Source: Piscinibacter gummiphilus
GTDB taxonomy: Bacteria > Pseudomonadota > Gammaproteobacteria > Burkholderiales > Burkholderiaceae_C
Assembly: GCF_032681285.1 (NCBI RefSeq)
Contig: NZ_CP136336.1
Coordinates: 248,001 to 312,000, forward strand
Direction: 5' to 3'
DNA length: 64,000 nucleotides
Position 1 is the first letter of the stretch; each line of letters opens with the position of its first letter. The notes under the pieces are model-generated. The model did not search any database, was not told the origin of the DNA, and saw only the letters and a program-made list of their open reading frames with translations. Positions 44,254 through 52,741 of the stretch are shown here, in pieces. A program made the translations under genes and the position numbers.

Positions 44254-45204
44254 TCAGAAGTAAAGGGCGATCACCTCGCCCACCCCGTCGTTCGTCATCA
44301 CCGGCACGGCCACCAGGGCGCTCAGGCCCGCATCGCGTGCCGCGTCGCCCACCATGCCGGGCTCGGTCTCGGCGTGTTCGTTGATCACCGGCACGCCGCT
44401 CGCAAACGCCTTGCCGATGGAGCCGGCGAGCACGGTGCCGCCCTCCGAGGCGCGCAGCGCCCCCATGCGTTCGCAGAAGCCGAAGACGCGCTGCAGCCCC
44501 AGGTGCCCGTCGTCGGGCGCCCAGCATTCCACGCGCAAGGCGATGGGCGTGTCGGCGGTCGACAGCAGCGTCAGCACGTAGGCGTCGTCGCTCGGGGTGG
44601 CGCAGGGGATGGCCAGGCCCCGGTTGATGCCGAGTTCGGCGGCGGAGTCGGCCCGCACGAACTTGCCGGCCTGGCCGAGGTCGTCGATCAGCACCGCTGC
44701 GCCTTTCTGCCAGGCGAGGCCGGGCAGGCCGGTGCCGCGTGGCAGGTAGGTGTCGCGGCTGATGGCGGCAAAGCTGCCAGCGACACGGCTGCCGAAGTAG
44801 CCGTCGACGAGCGTCATGTCGGACGACACCCGTGCGTTGTGGCGCCACAGCTCGACCGCGCCGTCTTCGCCATCGCCGTCTTCGTGCCGGTTGGGGCCGC
44901 AGAAGAGCACCACCACGCCCGAGAGCGCGTCGCCGTGGAAGAGCGGCAGGCCGATGGCGCAGGTGTAGCCGGCATCGCGTGCCACGTCGGCGCGGCGGAA
45001 GTAGGAGCCGTCGAGTTCCTTCAGCACGATGGGCTGGCCGTCGTACCAGGCGCGGCCCGGCAGGCCTTCGCCACGGCCGAAGCACAGGCTGCGGCTGATC
45101 GCACCAAAAGCGGTCGCACGGCCGTACAGGCCGCCGCCGAATTCGAGCAGGCTGCCATCGGGTGTGGGCAACCAGGTTTCGACGGCCTTGATGAGGGTGT
45201 TCAT
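44254..45204 (-). CDS. tandem GAF-domain protein
   Basis: 316 residues made of two related GAF-like domains (about 15-145 and 155-316). Each has the pair of landmarks LCFGRGEGLPGRAWYDGQPI / TYLPRGTGLPGLAWQKGAAV and CAIGLPLFHGDALSGVVVLFC / LALRVECW-type strands. No output domain is present, so it is a stand-alone ligand or redox sensor, or an enzyme such as methionine sulfoxide reductase-like GAF. Function unknown. Confidence 0.82.
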   Translation of the reverse strand: MNTLIKAVETWLPTPDGSLLEFGGGLYGRATAFGAISRSLCFGRGEGLPGRAWYDGQPIVLKELDGSYFRRADVARDAGYTCAIGLPLFHGDALSGVVVLFCGPNRHEDGDGEDGAVELWRHNARVSSDMTLVDGYFGSRVAGSFAAISRDTYLPRGTGLPGLAWQKGAAVLIDDLGQAGKFVRADSAAELGINRGLAIPCATPSDDAYVLTLLSTADTPIALRVECWAPDDGHLGLQRVFGFCERMGALRASEGGTVLAGSIGKAFASGVPVINEHAETEPGMVGDAARDAGLSALVAVPVMTNDGVGEVIALYF

Positions 45205-45339
45205 GGGAGGAAGAGGGTCTGCATCGGATGCGGGCTTCCAGCAGGTTTCGAGCCAGCCTGTGGATGTGCTGCAGGGGACAGCAGGGGCAACACGCCCTGG
45301 CTACGATGACCGCTTCCCCACTCTTGCACAAGCCCCGCC

Positions 45340-46107
45340 ATGAGCCAGAAAAAAGTCGCCGTCGTCACCGGGTCATCGTCGGGCATCGGGGCCGCCACCG
45401 CGCGCCTGTATGCCACCCGCGGCTGGAACGTGGTGGTCAACTATTCGCGCGACCCGGCCCCGGCGCAGGCCGTGGCCGAGGCCTGCAAGGCGCTCGGCGC
45501 CGAGGTGCTGGTCGTGAAGGCCGACGTCTCGCAAGACGCCGACTGCCGCCGCCTCGCCGCCGAGACGGAGGCCCGCTTCGGCCGTGCCGACGTGCTGGTC
45601 AACAACGCCGGCACCACCAAGTTCGTCGACATCAAGGACCTCGACGGCCTGGAGGCCGACGACTTCCACAAGATCTACAGCGTGAACGTGATCGGCGCCT
45701 ACCAGATGGTGCGTGCCTTCGCGCCGCTGATGCGCCAGCACCCGGTGGCCGGCATCGTGAACGTGTCGTCAGTGGCGTCGATCATGGGGCGCGGCTCGTC
45801 GCTCGCCTACATGGCCTCGAAGGGCGCGCTCAACGCGATGACGGTGGGCCTGGCGCGCGCGCTCGCGCCGCACATCCGCGTCAACGCCATCGCGCCAGGG
45901 CTGGTCGAGACGCCGTGGCTGCAGGAAGGGCTGGGCGCCGAGAAGTACCAGGCCGGGGTCGACTGGTACAAGGGCCGCGCGGCGCTCGAGGAGGTGATCT
46001 CGGCGGACGACGTGGCCGAGACGGCGTGGTACCTCGGCGCGAGTGCGGCCAAGACGACGGGTGAGTTGCTGCTCGTCGACGCGGGGTTGCGCATCACCAA
46101 GGCGTGA
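45340..46107 (+). CDS. short-chain dehydrogenase/reductase
   Basis: 255 residues with full SDR landmarks: VTGSSSGIGAATARL (cofactor loop), NNAGTTKFVD, catalytic Ser in VSSVASIMG, Tyr-X3-Lys in YMASKGALN, and AIAPGLVETP. The basic residue pattern after the second strand (NYSRDP) suggests NADPH may be preferred. It oxidises or reduces a hydroxyl or keto group of unknown substrate, FabG-like. Confidence 0.92.
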   Translation: MSQKKVAVVTGSSSGIGAATARLYATRGWNVVVNYSRDPAPAQAVAEACKALGAEVLVVKADVSQDADCRRLAAETEARFGRADVLVNNAGTTKFVDIKDLDGLEADDFHKIYSVNVIGAYQMVRAFAPLMRQHPVAGIVNVSSVASIMGRGSSLAYMASKGALNAMTVGLARALAPHIRVNAIAPGLVETPWLQEGLGAEKYQAGVDWYKGRAALEEVISADDVAETAWYLGASAAKTTGELLLVDAGLRITKA

Positions 46108-46203
46108 CCGCGGCCGGCGGGCGCTGCCGGGTGTGACTTTGGTCGGCCATGACGCGAGGGGGAATCCGCTACAAACCCGGCTGACACAGCTTCTTCCCTC
46201 GTC

Positions 46204-46740
46204 ATGGATCACGGCGCATACGTTTTCTGCAGGCCTGTCGACGGCCTCGTCGGCCAGCACCAGTTCCTGGTGCTCGCCCCCAGCAACCCCACCCTGCTCA
46301 CCGGCTTCACGCGCCCGATTGCCGGCCAGGCGCTGTGCGTGATCGGGGCGTACAACATCGCGGGCTATCTGCGCGCGAGGCTCTTCGCACCGTCGGACGT
46401 CAGCTTCCTCACACGCAAGCTCGCGACGCCGGGCGACCCCGAGGTGCAGACGTCCAAGGTCGAGCTCCAGATCTGCCTGCCCGGCTCGGAAGACCCCTTC
46501 CTGCAATGCATCACGCGTTGCTTCTCGCAGTACCGCACGTTCGAAGGGTCGAGCGGCGAGCTGCGCTACCCCGACATCACCGAGCAGCTCGACGGCTCGA
46601 GGTTCAACAGCAACTCGTGGGCGCAGAGCCTGCTCTACTGGTCGCAGCGGCTTTTCGCCCCGGCCAAGAACACCATCGACTTCAACGGGCTGGACATCGG
46701 CAACGACCGCCGCATCCCTCAGCGGTACTTCTTCCCCTGA
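46204..46740 (+). CDS. hypothetical protein
   Basis: 178 residues, family not recognised. Landmarks: VGQHQFLVLAPSNP near the N-terminus, four scattered cysteines (ALCVIG, QICLPG, QCITRCF) and FNSNSWAQSLLYWSQ near the end. The His in QHQFLVL with the later N-S-N-S-W segment has a faint likeness to permuted papain/NlpC-type folds, but a catalytic Cys is not in the expected place. No signal peptide seen. It ends 9 bases before the convergent molybdenum hydroxylase. Confidence 0.6.
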   Translation: MDHGAYVFCRPVDGLVGQHQFLVLAPSNPTLLTGFTRPIAGQALCVIGAYNIAGYLRARLFAPSDVSFLTRKLATPGDPEVQTSKVELQICLPGSEDPFLQCITRCFSQYRTFEGSSGELRYPDITEQLDGSRFNSNSWAQSLLYWSQRLFAPAKNTIDFNGLDIGNDRRIPQRYFFP

Positions 46741-46749
46741 CCGGCGCCT

Positions 46750-49035
46750 TCAGGCGACCAGCGGCAGCGATCGCGCCCGCTTCCCCGTCAGCACGAAAAG
46801 CGCATTCGCCACCGCCGGTGCGATCGGCGGCGTGCCGGGCTCGCCCACGCCGCCGGGCGGGTTCGCGCTCTGCACCAGGTGCGTCTCGATCACGGGTGGC
46901 GCGTCGGCCATCTTGAGCAGCGGCAGGTTGGGGAAGTTGGTCTGCTTCACCGCGCCGCCTTCGATGTCGATGCGGCCGTGGAGTGCGGCAGTCAGGCCGA
47001 AGATCACCGCGCCTTCCATCTGCTGCGCCACGATGCCGGGGTTGACCACCGTGCCGATGTCTGCGGCGCACACCACGCGGTGCACACGCGGCTTGCCGTC
47101 CACCAGCGACACCTCGGCCACCTCGGCCACGATGCTGCCGAAGCTCTCGTGCAGCGCCACGCCGCGCGCCCGGCCAGCCGCGAGCGGCTTGCCCCAGCCG
47201 GCCTTGTCGGCCGCGAGCTTCAGCACCGCCGCGTGTCGCGGCATGTCGCGCAGCATCGAGAGGCGGAAGGCCACCGGGTCCTGCTTGAGCTCGTGCGCCA
47301 GCTCGTCGATGAAGCATTCGGAGAAGAAGGCGTTGTGCGAGTGGCCCACCGAGCGCCAGAAGCCGATGGGCACGCCGCTCTTCGTCGCCACGTGCGCGAT
47401 GCGCTGGTTGGCGATGGCATAGGGCAGGTCGAAGAGGCCTTCGCTCGCCGTCTTGTCGGGCGCATCGACGGGCCCGGCGAGTGCGGGCAGGCCTCGCTCG
47501 ATCCAGCGCGGCGTGATGAGGTCACCGGCGCTCGTGATCGCGAGGCTGCTTACTGCGCCCTTGTCGTCGAGGCTCGCTTGCATCACCGCCGCACCGGCCG
47601 GGCGGTAGAAGTCGTGCGTGGTGTCTTCCTCGCGTGTCCAGGTGAGCTGCACCGGGCGGCCGTTGGTCTCCATGGCGATGCGCACCGCCTGGCCGACCAC
47701 GTCGACCTCCAGCCGGCGCCCGAAACCGCCGCCGAGGTAGGTGACGTGCAGCACCACGCTGCGCACATCGACGCCGGCCACACGCGCAGCCATCGCTCGC
47801 GCCATGTCGGGCACCTGCGTGGGCGCCCAGACCTCGACGCGGCCGTCTTTCACCTGCGCCGTGCAGTTCATCGGCTCCATCGCCGCATGCGCGAGGTAGG
47901 GCGCGTGGTACACGGCTTCGATGCGGCGCGAGGCCGCGGCGCTCGCGGCCTGCACGTCGCCTTGCTTGTGGAAGGCAAAGCCGCCTTGCTGCGTGGCGGC
48001 CTCGCGTGCCGCCGCTTCGAGCGAGGCCGCGATGCGGGTCGTGTCGACCGTGCCGGCGGGCGGCGCACGCCATTCGATGTCGAGCGCCTGCGCGCCCTGC
48101 TTGGCGTGCCAGGTGCTGCGGCCCACCACGGCCACGGCGGCGGTGGAGCCTCCCAGCGGGTTCAGGCGCACCACCCGCTCGACGCCGGGGAGCTTCATCG
48201 CCGCCTCGACGTCGATGCGGCCCGGGCTGCCACCGAGCACGGGGCTGTGGCGCACCGAGGCGAAGAGCTGCCCGGGCTGGCGCACGTCGATGCCGAACCT
48301 CGCGCGGCCGTTGACCTTGTCGGCAAGGTCGGTGCGCGGCGCGCGCGTGCCGACCAGTCGCCAGGCCTTCGAGTCTTTCGGCTGCACGGTGCTCACCGGC
48401 GTGGCGGCAGCTTCCTTCGCGAGCACGCCGAAATGCGCGCTCTGTTTGGCCCCAGCATGGCTGATCACGCCATCGACGATCTGCAGTTCCTCGCGCGGCA
48501 GCTTCCATTGCAGCGAGGCGGCGCCCAGCAGCTGCGCCCGCGCGGTGGCGGCGGCCATGCGCAGCACGTCCCACGCATCGGCCACGCTCGACGAGCCGCC
48601 CGTCACGCTGATGCCGAGTTCGCGTGCGACCTTGCTGACGATCCAGCGGCCGGCCTTCACGCCGCCCGTCTCGCGGCCGGGCTCGCTGTCTTTCGGGTGC
48701 AGCGGCAGGCTGCCGACGAACATCGCCACGTTGCCGTAGATCTTGCTCGGGCCGGCCTCGACCAGCTCCACCTTGCCGAGCGAGAGGTCGAGCTCTTCGG
48801 CGACCAGCATGGCCAGTGCGGTGTGCACACCCTGGCCCATCTCGCTGCGGTTCATGGCGAGCAGCACGTGGCCGTCGGGTGCGATCTTGAGCCAGCCGTT
48901 GAGCATGACGGGCCCGTCGGCGGCCGGCGGGCGCTGTGCGCTGCCCAGGCGGCTGCGCGGTGGCATCAGCCCCCAGCCGACCACGAGCGCGCCAGTCGCG
49001 CCCGCGCCCAGCAGGAGCAGGCTGCGGCGCCTCAT
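46750..49035 (-). CDS. molybdopterin-binding large subunit of a second molybdenum hydroxylase
   Basis: 761 residues. The twin-arginine signal ([20 protein letters not shown]) predicts export. Motifs: [47 protein letters not shown] and [18 protein letters not shown] with the conserved Glu. Same two-subunit isoquinoline 1-oxidoreductase layout as the pair at 25136-27801, but clearly diverged from it. Electron acceptor probably cytochrome c. Substrate unknown. The small subunit stop overlaps its ATG by 4 bases. Confidence 0.92.
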   Translation of the reverse strand: MRRRSLLLLGAGATGALVVGWGLMPPRSRLGSAQRPPAADGPVMLNGWLKIAPDGHVLLAMNRSEMGQGVHTALAMLVAEELDLSLGKVELVEAGPSKIYGNVAMFVGSLPLHPKDSEPGRETGGVKAGRWIVSKVARELGISVTGGSSSVADAWDVLRMAAATARAQLLGAASLQWKLPREELQIVDGVISHAGAKQSAHFGVLAKEAAATPVSTVQPKDSKAWRLVGTRAPRTDLADKVNGRARFGIDVRQPGQLFASVRHSPVLGGSPGRIDVEAAMKLPGVERVVRLNPLGGSTAAVAVVGRSTWHAKQGAQALDIEWRAPPAGTVDTTRIAASLEAAAREAATQQGGFAFHKQGDVQAASAAASRRIEAVYHAPYLAHAAMEPMNCTAQVKDGRVEVWAPTQVPDMARAMAARVAGVDVRSVVLHVTYLGGGFGRRLEVDVVGQAVRIAMETNGRPVQLTWTREEDTTHDFYRPAGAAVMQASLDDKGAVSSLAITSAGDLITPRWIERGLPALAGPVDAPDKTASEGLFDLPYAIANQRIAHVATKSGVPIGFWRSVGHSHNAFFSECFIDELAHELKQDPVAFRLSMLRDMPRHAAVLKLAADKAGWGKPLAAGRARGVALHESFGSIVAEVAEVSLVDGKPRVHRVVCAADIGTVVNPGIVAQQMEGAVIFGLTAALHGRIDIEGGAVKQTNFPNLPLLKMADAPPVIETHLVQSANPPGGVGEPGTPPIAPAVANALFVLTGKRARSLPLVA

Positions 49036-49511
49036 GCCGCCACCCCGCCGCTGCGCAGTAGTTTCGCGGCCGTCTTGATGGCCTCGCGGATGCGCGGGTA
49101 CGTGCCGCAGCGGCAGAGGTTGGTGATGGCCGCGTCGATGTCGGCGTCGGAGGGGTTGCGGTTCTTCGCCAGCAGGTCGGCCGCGGCCATCAACATGCCG
49201 CTCTGGCAGTAGCCGCACTGCGGCACCTGGTGGTCGACCCAGGCCTTCTGCAGCGCATGTGGCTGCGTGGCCGTGCCCAGGGCTTCGATGGTGCGCACCG
49301 GCTTGCCCTGGACCGTGCCGACCGGCGTCACGCACGAGCGCACGGCCAGGCCGTCGACGTGCACCGTGCAGGCACCGCAGGCGGCAACGCCGCACCCAAA
49401 CTTGGTGCCGGTGAGGTTCAGCACGTCGCGCAGCACCCACAGCAGGGGCATGTCGGGCGGCACGTCGGCTTCGGGCAGGCGGTGGGTCTGGCCGTTGACA
49501 CTCAGGTCCAT
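49032..49511 (-). CDS. (2Fe-2S) subunit of the second molybdenum hydroxylase
   Basis: 159 residues. [16 protein letters not shown] carries the first cluster, CGYCQSG and CRCGTY the second. ATG at 49511 was chosen because GGAAAGA precedes it and the small-subunit family starts there ([12 protein letters not shown]); an ATG ten codons upstream has a weaker site. Divergent from the porin gene 170 bases away, so both may share control. Confidence 0.92.
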   Translation of the reverse strand: MDLSVNGQTHRLPEADVPPDMPLLWVLRDVLNLTGTKFGCGVAACGACTVHVDGLAVRSCVTPVGTVQGKPVRTIEALGTATQPHALQKAWVDHQVPQCGYCQSGMLMAAADLLAKNRNPSDADIDAAITNLCRCGTYPRIREAIKTAAKLLRSGGVAA

Positions 49512-49609
49512 ACAGGTCTTTCCGCGGTCAGGGTGGCGCATTCTCAGCCAAGAGATATAGGCCGATCACCCCACACAATGCGCTGGCACCAAATGTTGCA
49601 GGTACGGCG

Positions 49610-49621
49610 CTTGCATACAAG
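49610..49621. promoter_or_regulatory. GntR-like palindrome CTTG-N4-CAAG
   Basis: CTTGCATACAAG, arms CTTG/CAAG, lies between the divergent molybdenum hydroxylase and porin genes, 60 bases before the porin ATG. It resembles the TTGTATACAA sites of GntR-family regulators seen upstream of purine and aromatic degradation genes. Short, so it may be chance. Confidence 0.25.
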
Positions 49622-49681
49622 TTGCGCGTCTCACACGACACACTCTTCCCTCAAACCAAACGACCGTTGGAGCCTCTCGCC

Positions 49682-50749
49682 ATGCTTCGCCCGCTCATGC
49701 CCCTGCATCTTTCCCCTCTCGCCAAAGCCGTCGCGCTCGCCAGTGCAGCGCTGTGCCTGTCTTCCGCCCCGGCCCATGCCCAATCGTCGGTGTCGCTCTA
49801 CGGCCTGATCGACATGTCGGCCGGCCAGTTCCAGGACGCCGGCACGAGCAAGGTGAAGAAGGTGCAAAGCGGCAACATGGCCACCAGCTATTTCGGCTTC
49901 GGCGGCAAGGAACAGCTGAGCAACACGCTCAAGGCCAAGTTCGCGATCGAAGGCTTCCTGCTGGCCGACACCGGCAACTCCGGCCGTTTCACCGGCGACG
50001 CCTTCTGGGCGCGCGCCGCCTGGGTGGGCCTCGAAGGCGACTTCGGCTCCACCACGCTCGGCCGCACCACCAACCAGTACTTCGTCTCCACCCTGATCTT
50101 CAATGCCTTCGGCGACTCGTTCGGCTACTCGCCGTCGATCCGCCAGGTGCTGATCCCGAAGTCGCAGATGCTGCCCTTCCTGGGCGACACCGGCTGGAGC
50201 AACTCGCTGCTCTATTCGAGCCCGAGCGCGGGGGGGTTCAGCTTCAACCTGCAGGGCGCGCTCGGCGAAGGCAGCACGAGCGCCGTCGGCAACAGCGTGG
50301 GCGCCAACGTGCTGTATTTCGGCGGGCCGCTGTCGGCGACGGTCGCCTACCAGCGCGTCAAGCACGGCCTGTCGGGCTTCACGCCGGCGATCGTGTCGAC
50401 CGGCTTCAAGTACCAGGACGCGGCGACGGTGGGCGTCGCCTACGACGCGAAGGTGGTGAAGGTATTCGGCCAGTACGCCCTGGTGAAGACGGAGGCGGCC
50501 ACCGGCACCGAGACCAACTACTTCGGCCTCGGCGCCTCGGTGCCGGTGGGCCCGGGCAAGGTGCTCGCGCAGTACGGCCAGGCCACGGCCGAGTTCCCGA
50601 CGGCCGACGTGAAGAACAAGACGCTCACCGTGGGCTACGACTACTGGCTGTCGAAGAACACCGACGTGTACGCCGTCTACATGAACGACAAGCTCACCGG
50701 CACCAACACCGGCAACACCTTCGCGCTGGGCCTGCGGGTGAAGTTCTGA
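49682..50749 (+). CDS. Gram-negative porin (Burkholderiales type)
   Basis: 355 residues. Signal peptide ends at APAHAQ. The mature start SSVSLYGLIDMSAGQF and the terminal LGLRVKF with C-terminal Phe are the hallmarks of 16-strand general porins of the OmpC/Omp32 type. It forms trimeric anion-preferring channels in the outer membrane. The ATG at 49682 gives the proper signal; an earlier in-frame start has none. Placed back-to-back with the molybdenum hydroxylase, it may admit its substrate. Confidence 0.9.
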   Translation: MLRPLMPLHLSPLAKAVALASAALCLSSAPAHAQSSVSLYGLIDMSAGQFQDAGTSKVKKVQSGNMATSYFGFGGKEQLSNTLKAKFAIEGFLLADTGNSGRFTGDAFWARAAWVGLEGDFGSTTLGRTTNQYFVSTLIFNAFGDSFGYSPSIRQVLIPKSQMLPFLGDTGWSNSLLYSSPSAGGFSFNLQGALGEGSTSAVGNSVGANVLYFGGPLSATVAYQRVKHGLSGFTPAIVSTGFKYQDAATVGVAYDAKVVKVFGQYALVKTEAATGTETNYFGLGASVPVGPGKVLAQYGQATAEFPTADVKNKTLTVGYDYWLSKNTDVYAVYMNDKLTGTNTGNTFALGLRVKF

Positions 50750-50763
50750 CGCGGGCGGGTTGA

Positions 50764-51600
50764 TCAGAGCCGCACGAGCAGCAGCTCGGCGGCGCGCGCC
50801 GGGTCGTCGGCGTCGGTGACGAGGCACACGTCGAGCCCGCGCGCGTGGGCTCGCACCGCGATGCCTTCGGGCTTGTGCGGCGTGGCCAGCCGGTGCAGCG
50901 CGGCCAGCTCGCCGGCGGCGTCGACCACGCCAATGGCGCCACCGGCGCAGGCCCCGTCGGCATAGCTGCTGGCCGTGGCTTCGGCGGCCGCGCAGAAGAC
51001 CCAGCCGCCACCGGGCAGCGCCGCGCCGTCGGTGAAGCCGAGCGGCACACCGTCGAACGTGCCCAAGGGCAGGGGCACGATGCGCGGCGCGGGCCCGATG
51101 CCGCCGCGCCCATCGATCGCGGCCACGAGTTGCGAGCGTTGCAGGTGCAGCACCGCGTTGTCGGCGCCACCCTGGCCGCCGCGGTGCAGGAGCACCAGCT
51201 CGTCGCCGTGCATGAAGGCGCCCTCGATGTTGATCTCGCCGAGCGCGCTGCGCAGGGGCTGGTAGAGCGCGGCCAGCGTGAAGCGCCGCAGGCCTCTCGT
51301 CATCCGGCCGTTCGCGTCCAGCACGAGGGCGATGCCGGTGTCGCGCTGCGCCGTCGAGCCCGAGCCGAGCGCCACCAGGGTGTGGGCGTGCCGCGTCGGG
51401 TAATCGTCGAGCAGCACCAGCGTTTCGAAATCGGCCTTGCGCCGTTTGCGCTCGGTGGCATCGGCCGGCAGGTCGCCCGGCAGCAGCCGGTGCAGGTGGC
51501 CCGGGCGATGGGCGTCATGGAAGACGGCGAGGTGCTGCTCGTCGTCGCACACCACGTAAGCGCGGCCGAACGCGCACACGAGGCCGCTCGCGGCCGACAC
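50764..51600 (-). CDS. DUF6929-like protein, start uncertain
   Basis: 278 residues from GTG. Sequence of beta-propeller type (SGLVCAFGRAYVVCDDEQHLAVFHD, TLVALGSGSTAQRDTGI, GEINIEGAFMHGDELVLLHRG, PHKPEGIAVR) resembling the DUF6929 family. The frame stays open for at least 34 more codons upstream with protein-like wording (LPAQTLRPLSVDPRQHPRG), yet contains no ATG, GTG or TTG before the small gene at 51699. A CTG at 51702 overlaps that gene's TGA as CTGA and could be the real start (312 residues, weak signal-like N-terminus). Confidence 0.65.
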   Translation of the reverse strand: MSAASGLVCAFGRAYVVCDDEQHLAVFHDAHRPGHLHRLLPGDLPADATERKRRKADFETLVLLDDYPTRHAHTLVALGSGSTAQRDTGIALVLDANGRMTRGLRRFTLAALYQPLRSALGEINIEGAFMHGDELVLLHRGGQGGADNAVLHLQRSQLVAAIDGRGGIGPAPRIVPLPLGTFDGVPLGFTDGAALPGGGWVFCAAAEATASSYADGACAGGAIGVVDAAGELAALHRLATPHKPEGIAVRAHARGLDVCLVTDADDPARAAELLLVRL

Positions 51601-51698
51601 GTGGGCCAGCCCGCGCGGGTGCTGGCGCGGGTCGACGCTCAGGGGGCGCAGGGTCTGCGCCGGCAGGGCGGACGGTGCCGCCCCGGCAGCGACACCGA

Positions 51699-51890
51699 TC
51701 AGGCGCTCACCGGCTTGAAGTAGCGCGCTTCCAGCGTCTTGGCATTGGTGAGGTGCAGCCTCACCATCAGGCGCTCCATCCAGGTCAGCGGCTGGATGCG
51801 CCCATCGGGCATGGCCAGCACGGGGCCGAGGATGGGTTCGTCTTCAATCCGGGACTCCTGGTACTCGCGGGCTTGGATCGCGTCGCTCAT
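51699..51890 (-). CDS. small conserved-looking hypothetical protein
   Basis: 63 residues with a near-perfect ribosome site (AGAGGAGGTCTC directly before the ATG), which makes it a real gene in spite of its size. It is soluble and charged (AREYQESRIEDEP, RIQPLTWMERLMVRLHLTNAKTLEARYF). The DGRIQPLTWMERLMVRL segment reads like a small adaptor helix. No family recognised. Its TGA overlaps a CTG that may start the following gene. Confidence 0.7.
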   Translation of the reverse strand: MSDAIQAREYQESRIEDEPILGPVLAMPDGRIQPLTWMERLMVRLHLTNAKTLEARYFKPVSA

Positions 51891-52032
51891 GAGACCTCCT
51901 CTGTGACGGACAGGTGGAATGCGGCACGCGCAGTGCCTGTAACCACTTGTAGTCTACGTGCGGCATTTCACGGCTGGAAGGGGGCGCGTCCCCTGGGTAA
52001 CCCTGGCCTTCGTGTTGATACAAACTCCGGGC

Positions 52033-52740
52033 ATGACCGCTTCCGCACTTGCCCACCTGCCGCCCAGCGGCCCGACCGAACTGCTGTTCCTGCTCTTTCA
52101 CGGCGTGGGTCAGGACGCCTCGACGATGACGCCCCTGGCGCAGCGCCTGGCCGCCGAGTACCCGCAGGCCGCGGTCGTGTGCCTCAACGCGCCCGATGCC
52201 TTCGAAGGCAAGGGTGGCGGCTGGCAGTGGTTTTCGCCGGTCGGGCTGACCGAGGCGCGGCGCGTGGAGCGTGTGGCGGCGGCGCTGCCACGCTTCATCG
52301 GCATCGTGCGCGCGGTGCAGCAGCAGTTCCACATGGGCTGGGAGCGCACCGCGCTGGCCGGCTTCTCGCAAGGCGCGGTGATGTCGCTCGAAGCGGTGCA
52401 GGCCGAGCCGCAGCTGGCCGGGCGTGTGCTCGCGTTTGCCGGCCGCCACGCCACGCCGCCCGCGCACGCGCCGCACGACACCACGGTGCACCTCTTCCAC
52501 GGCATGGTCGACACGGTGATCCCGCCCGGCCCGGCCATCGACTCGGCCGAGCGGCTGGTCGCGCTCGGCGGCGACGTGACGGCCGACGTGCTGCCGCACA
52601 TCGGCCACGAGCTGCACCCGGCGCTGATGGACAAGGCCATCGAGCAGCTGCGCACCTTCCTGCCCAAGAAGGTGTGGCGCGAGGCGATGAGCGATGCGCC
52701 GGTGCTGTCGAAGCCGGCCTCGAGTCGCGACCTGGATTGA
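52033..52740 (+). CDS. esterase YpfH-type (phospholipase/carboxylesterase family)
   Basis: 235 residues. LLFLLFHGVGQDASTM begins the alpha/beta fold; the nucleophile elbow is GFSQGAVMSLE, the acid in FHGMVDTVIPPG, the His in IGHELHPAL. The wording FSPVGLTEARRVERV is characteristic of YpfH. Cytoplasmic esterase of broad short-acyl specificity. ATG at 52033 matches the family start. Convergent with the M14 peptidase. Confidence 0.88.
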   Translation: MTASALAHLPPSGPTELLFLLFHGVGQDASTMTPLAQRLAAEYPQAAVVCLNAPDAFEGKGGGWQWFSPVGLTEARRVERVAAALPRFIGIVRAVQQQFHMGWERTALAGFSQGAVMSLEAVQAEPQLAGRVLAFAGRHATPPAHAPHDTTVHLFHGMVDTVIPPGPAIDSAERLVALGGDVTADVLPHIGHELHPALMDKAIEQLRTFLPKKVWREAMSDAPVLSKPASSRDLD

Positions 52741-52741
52741 G

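Noticed and set aside
49583..49599. TGGCACCAAATGTTGCA before the porin as a sigma-54 promoter
   Set aside because: The spacing between the GG and GC dinucleotides is 11 bases where 10 is required, so it is not a proper -24/-12 element.
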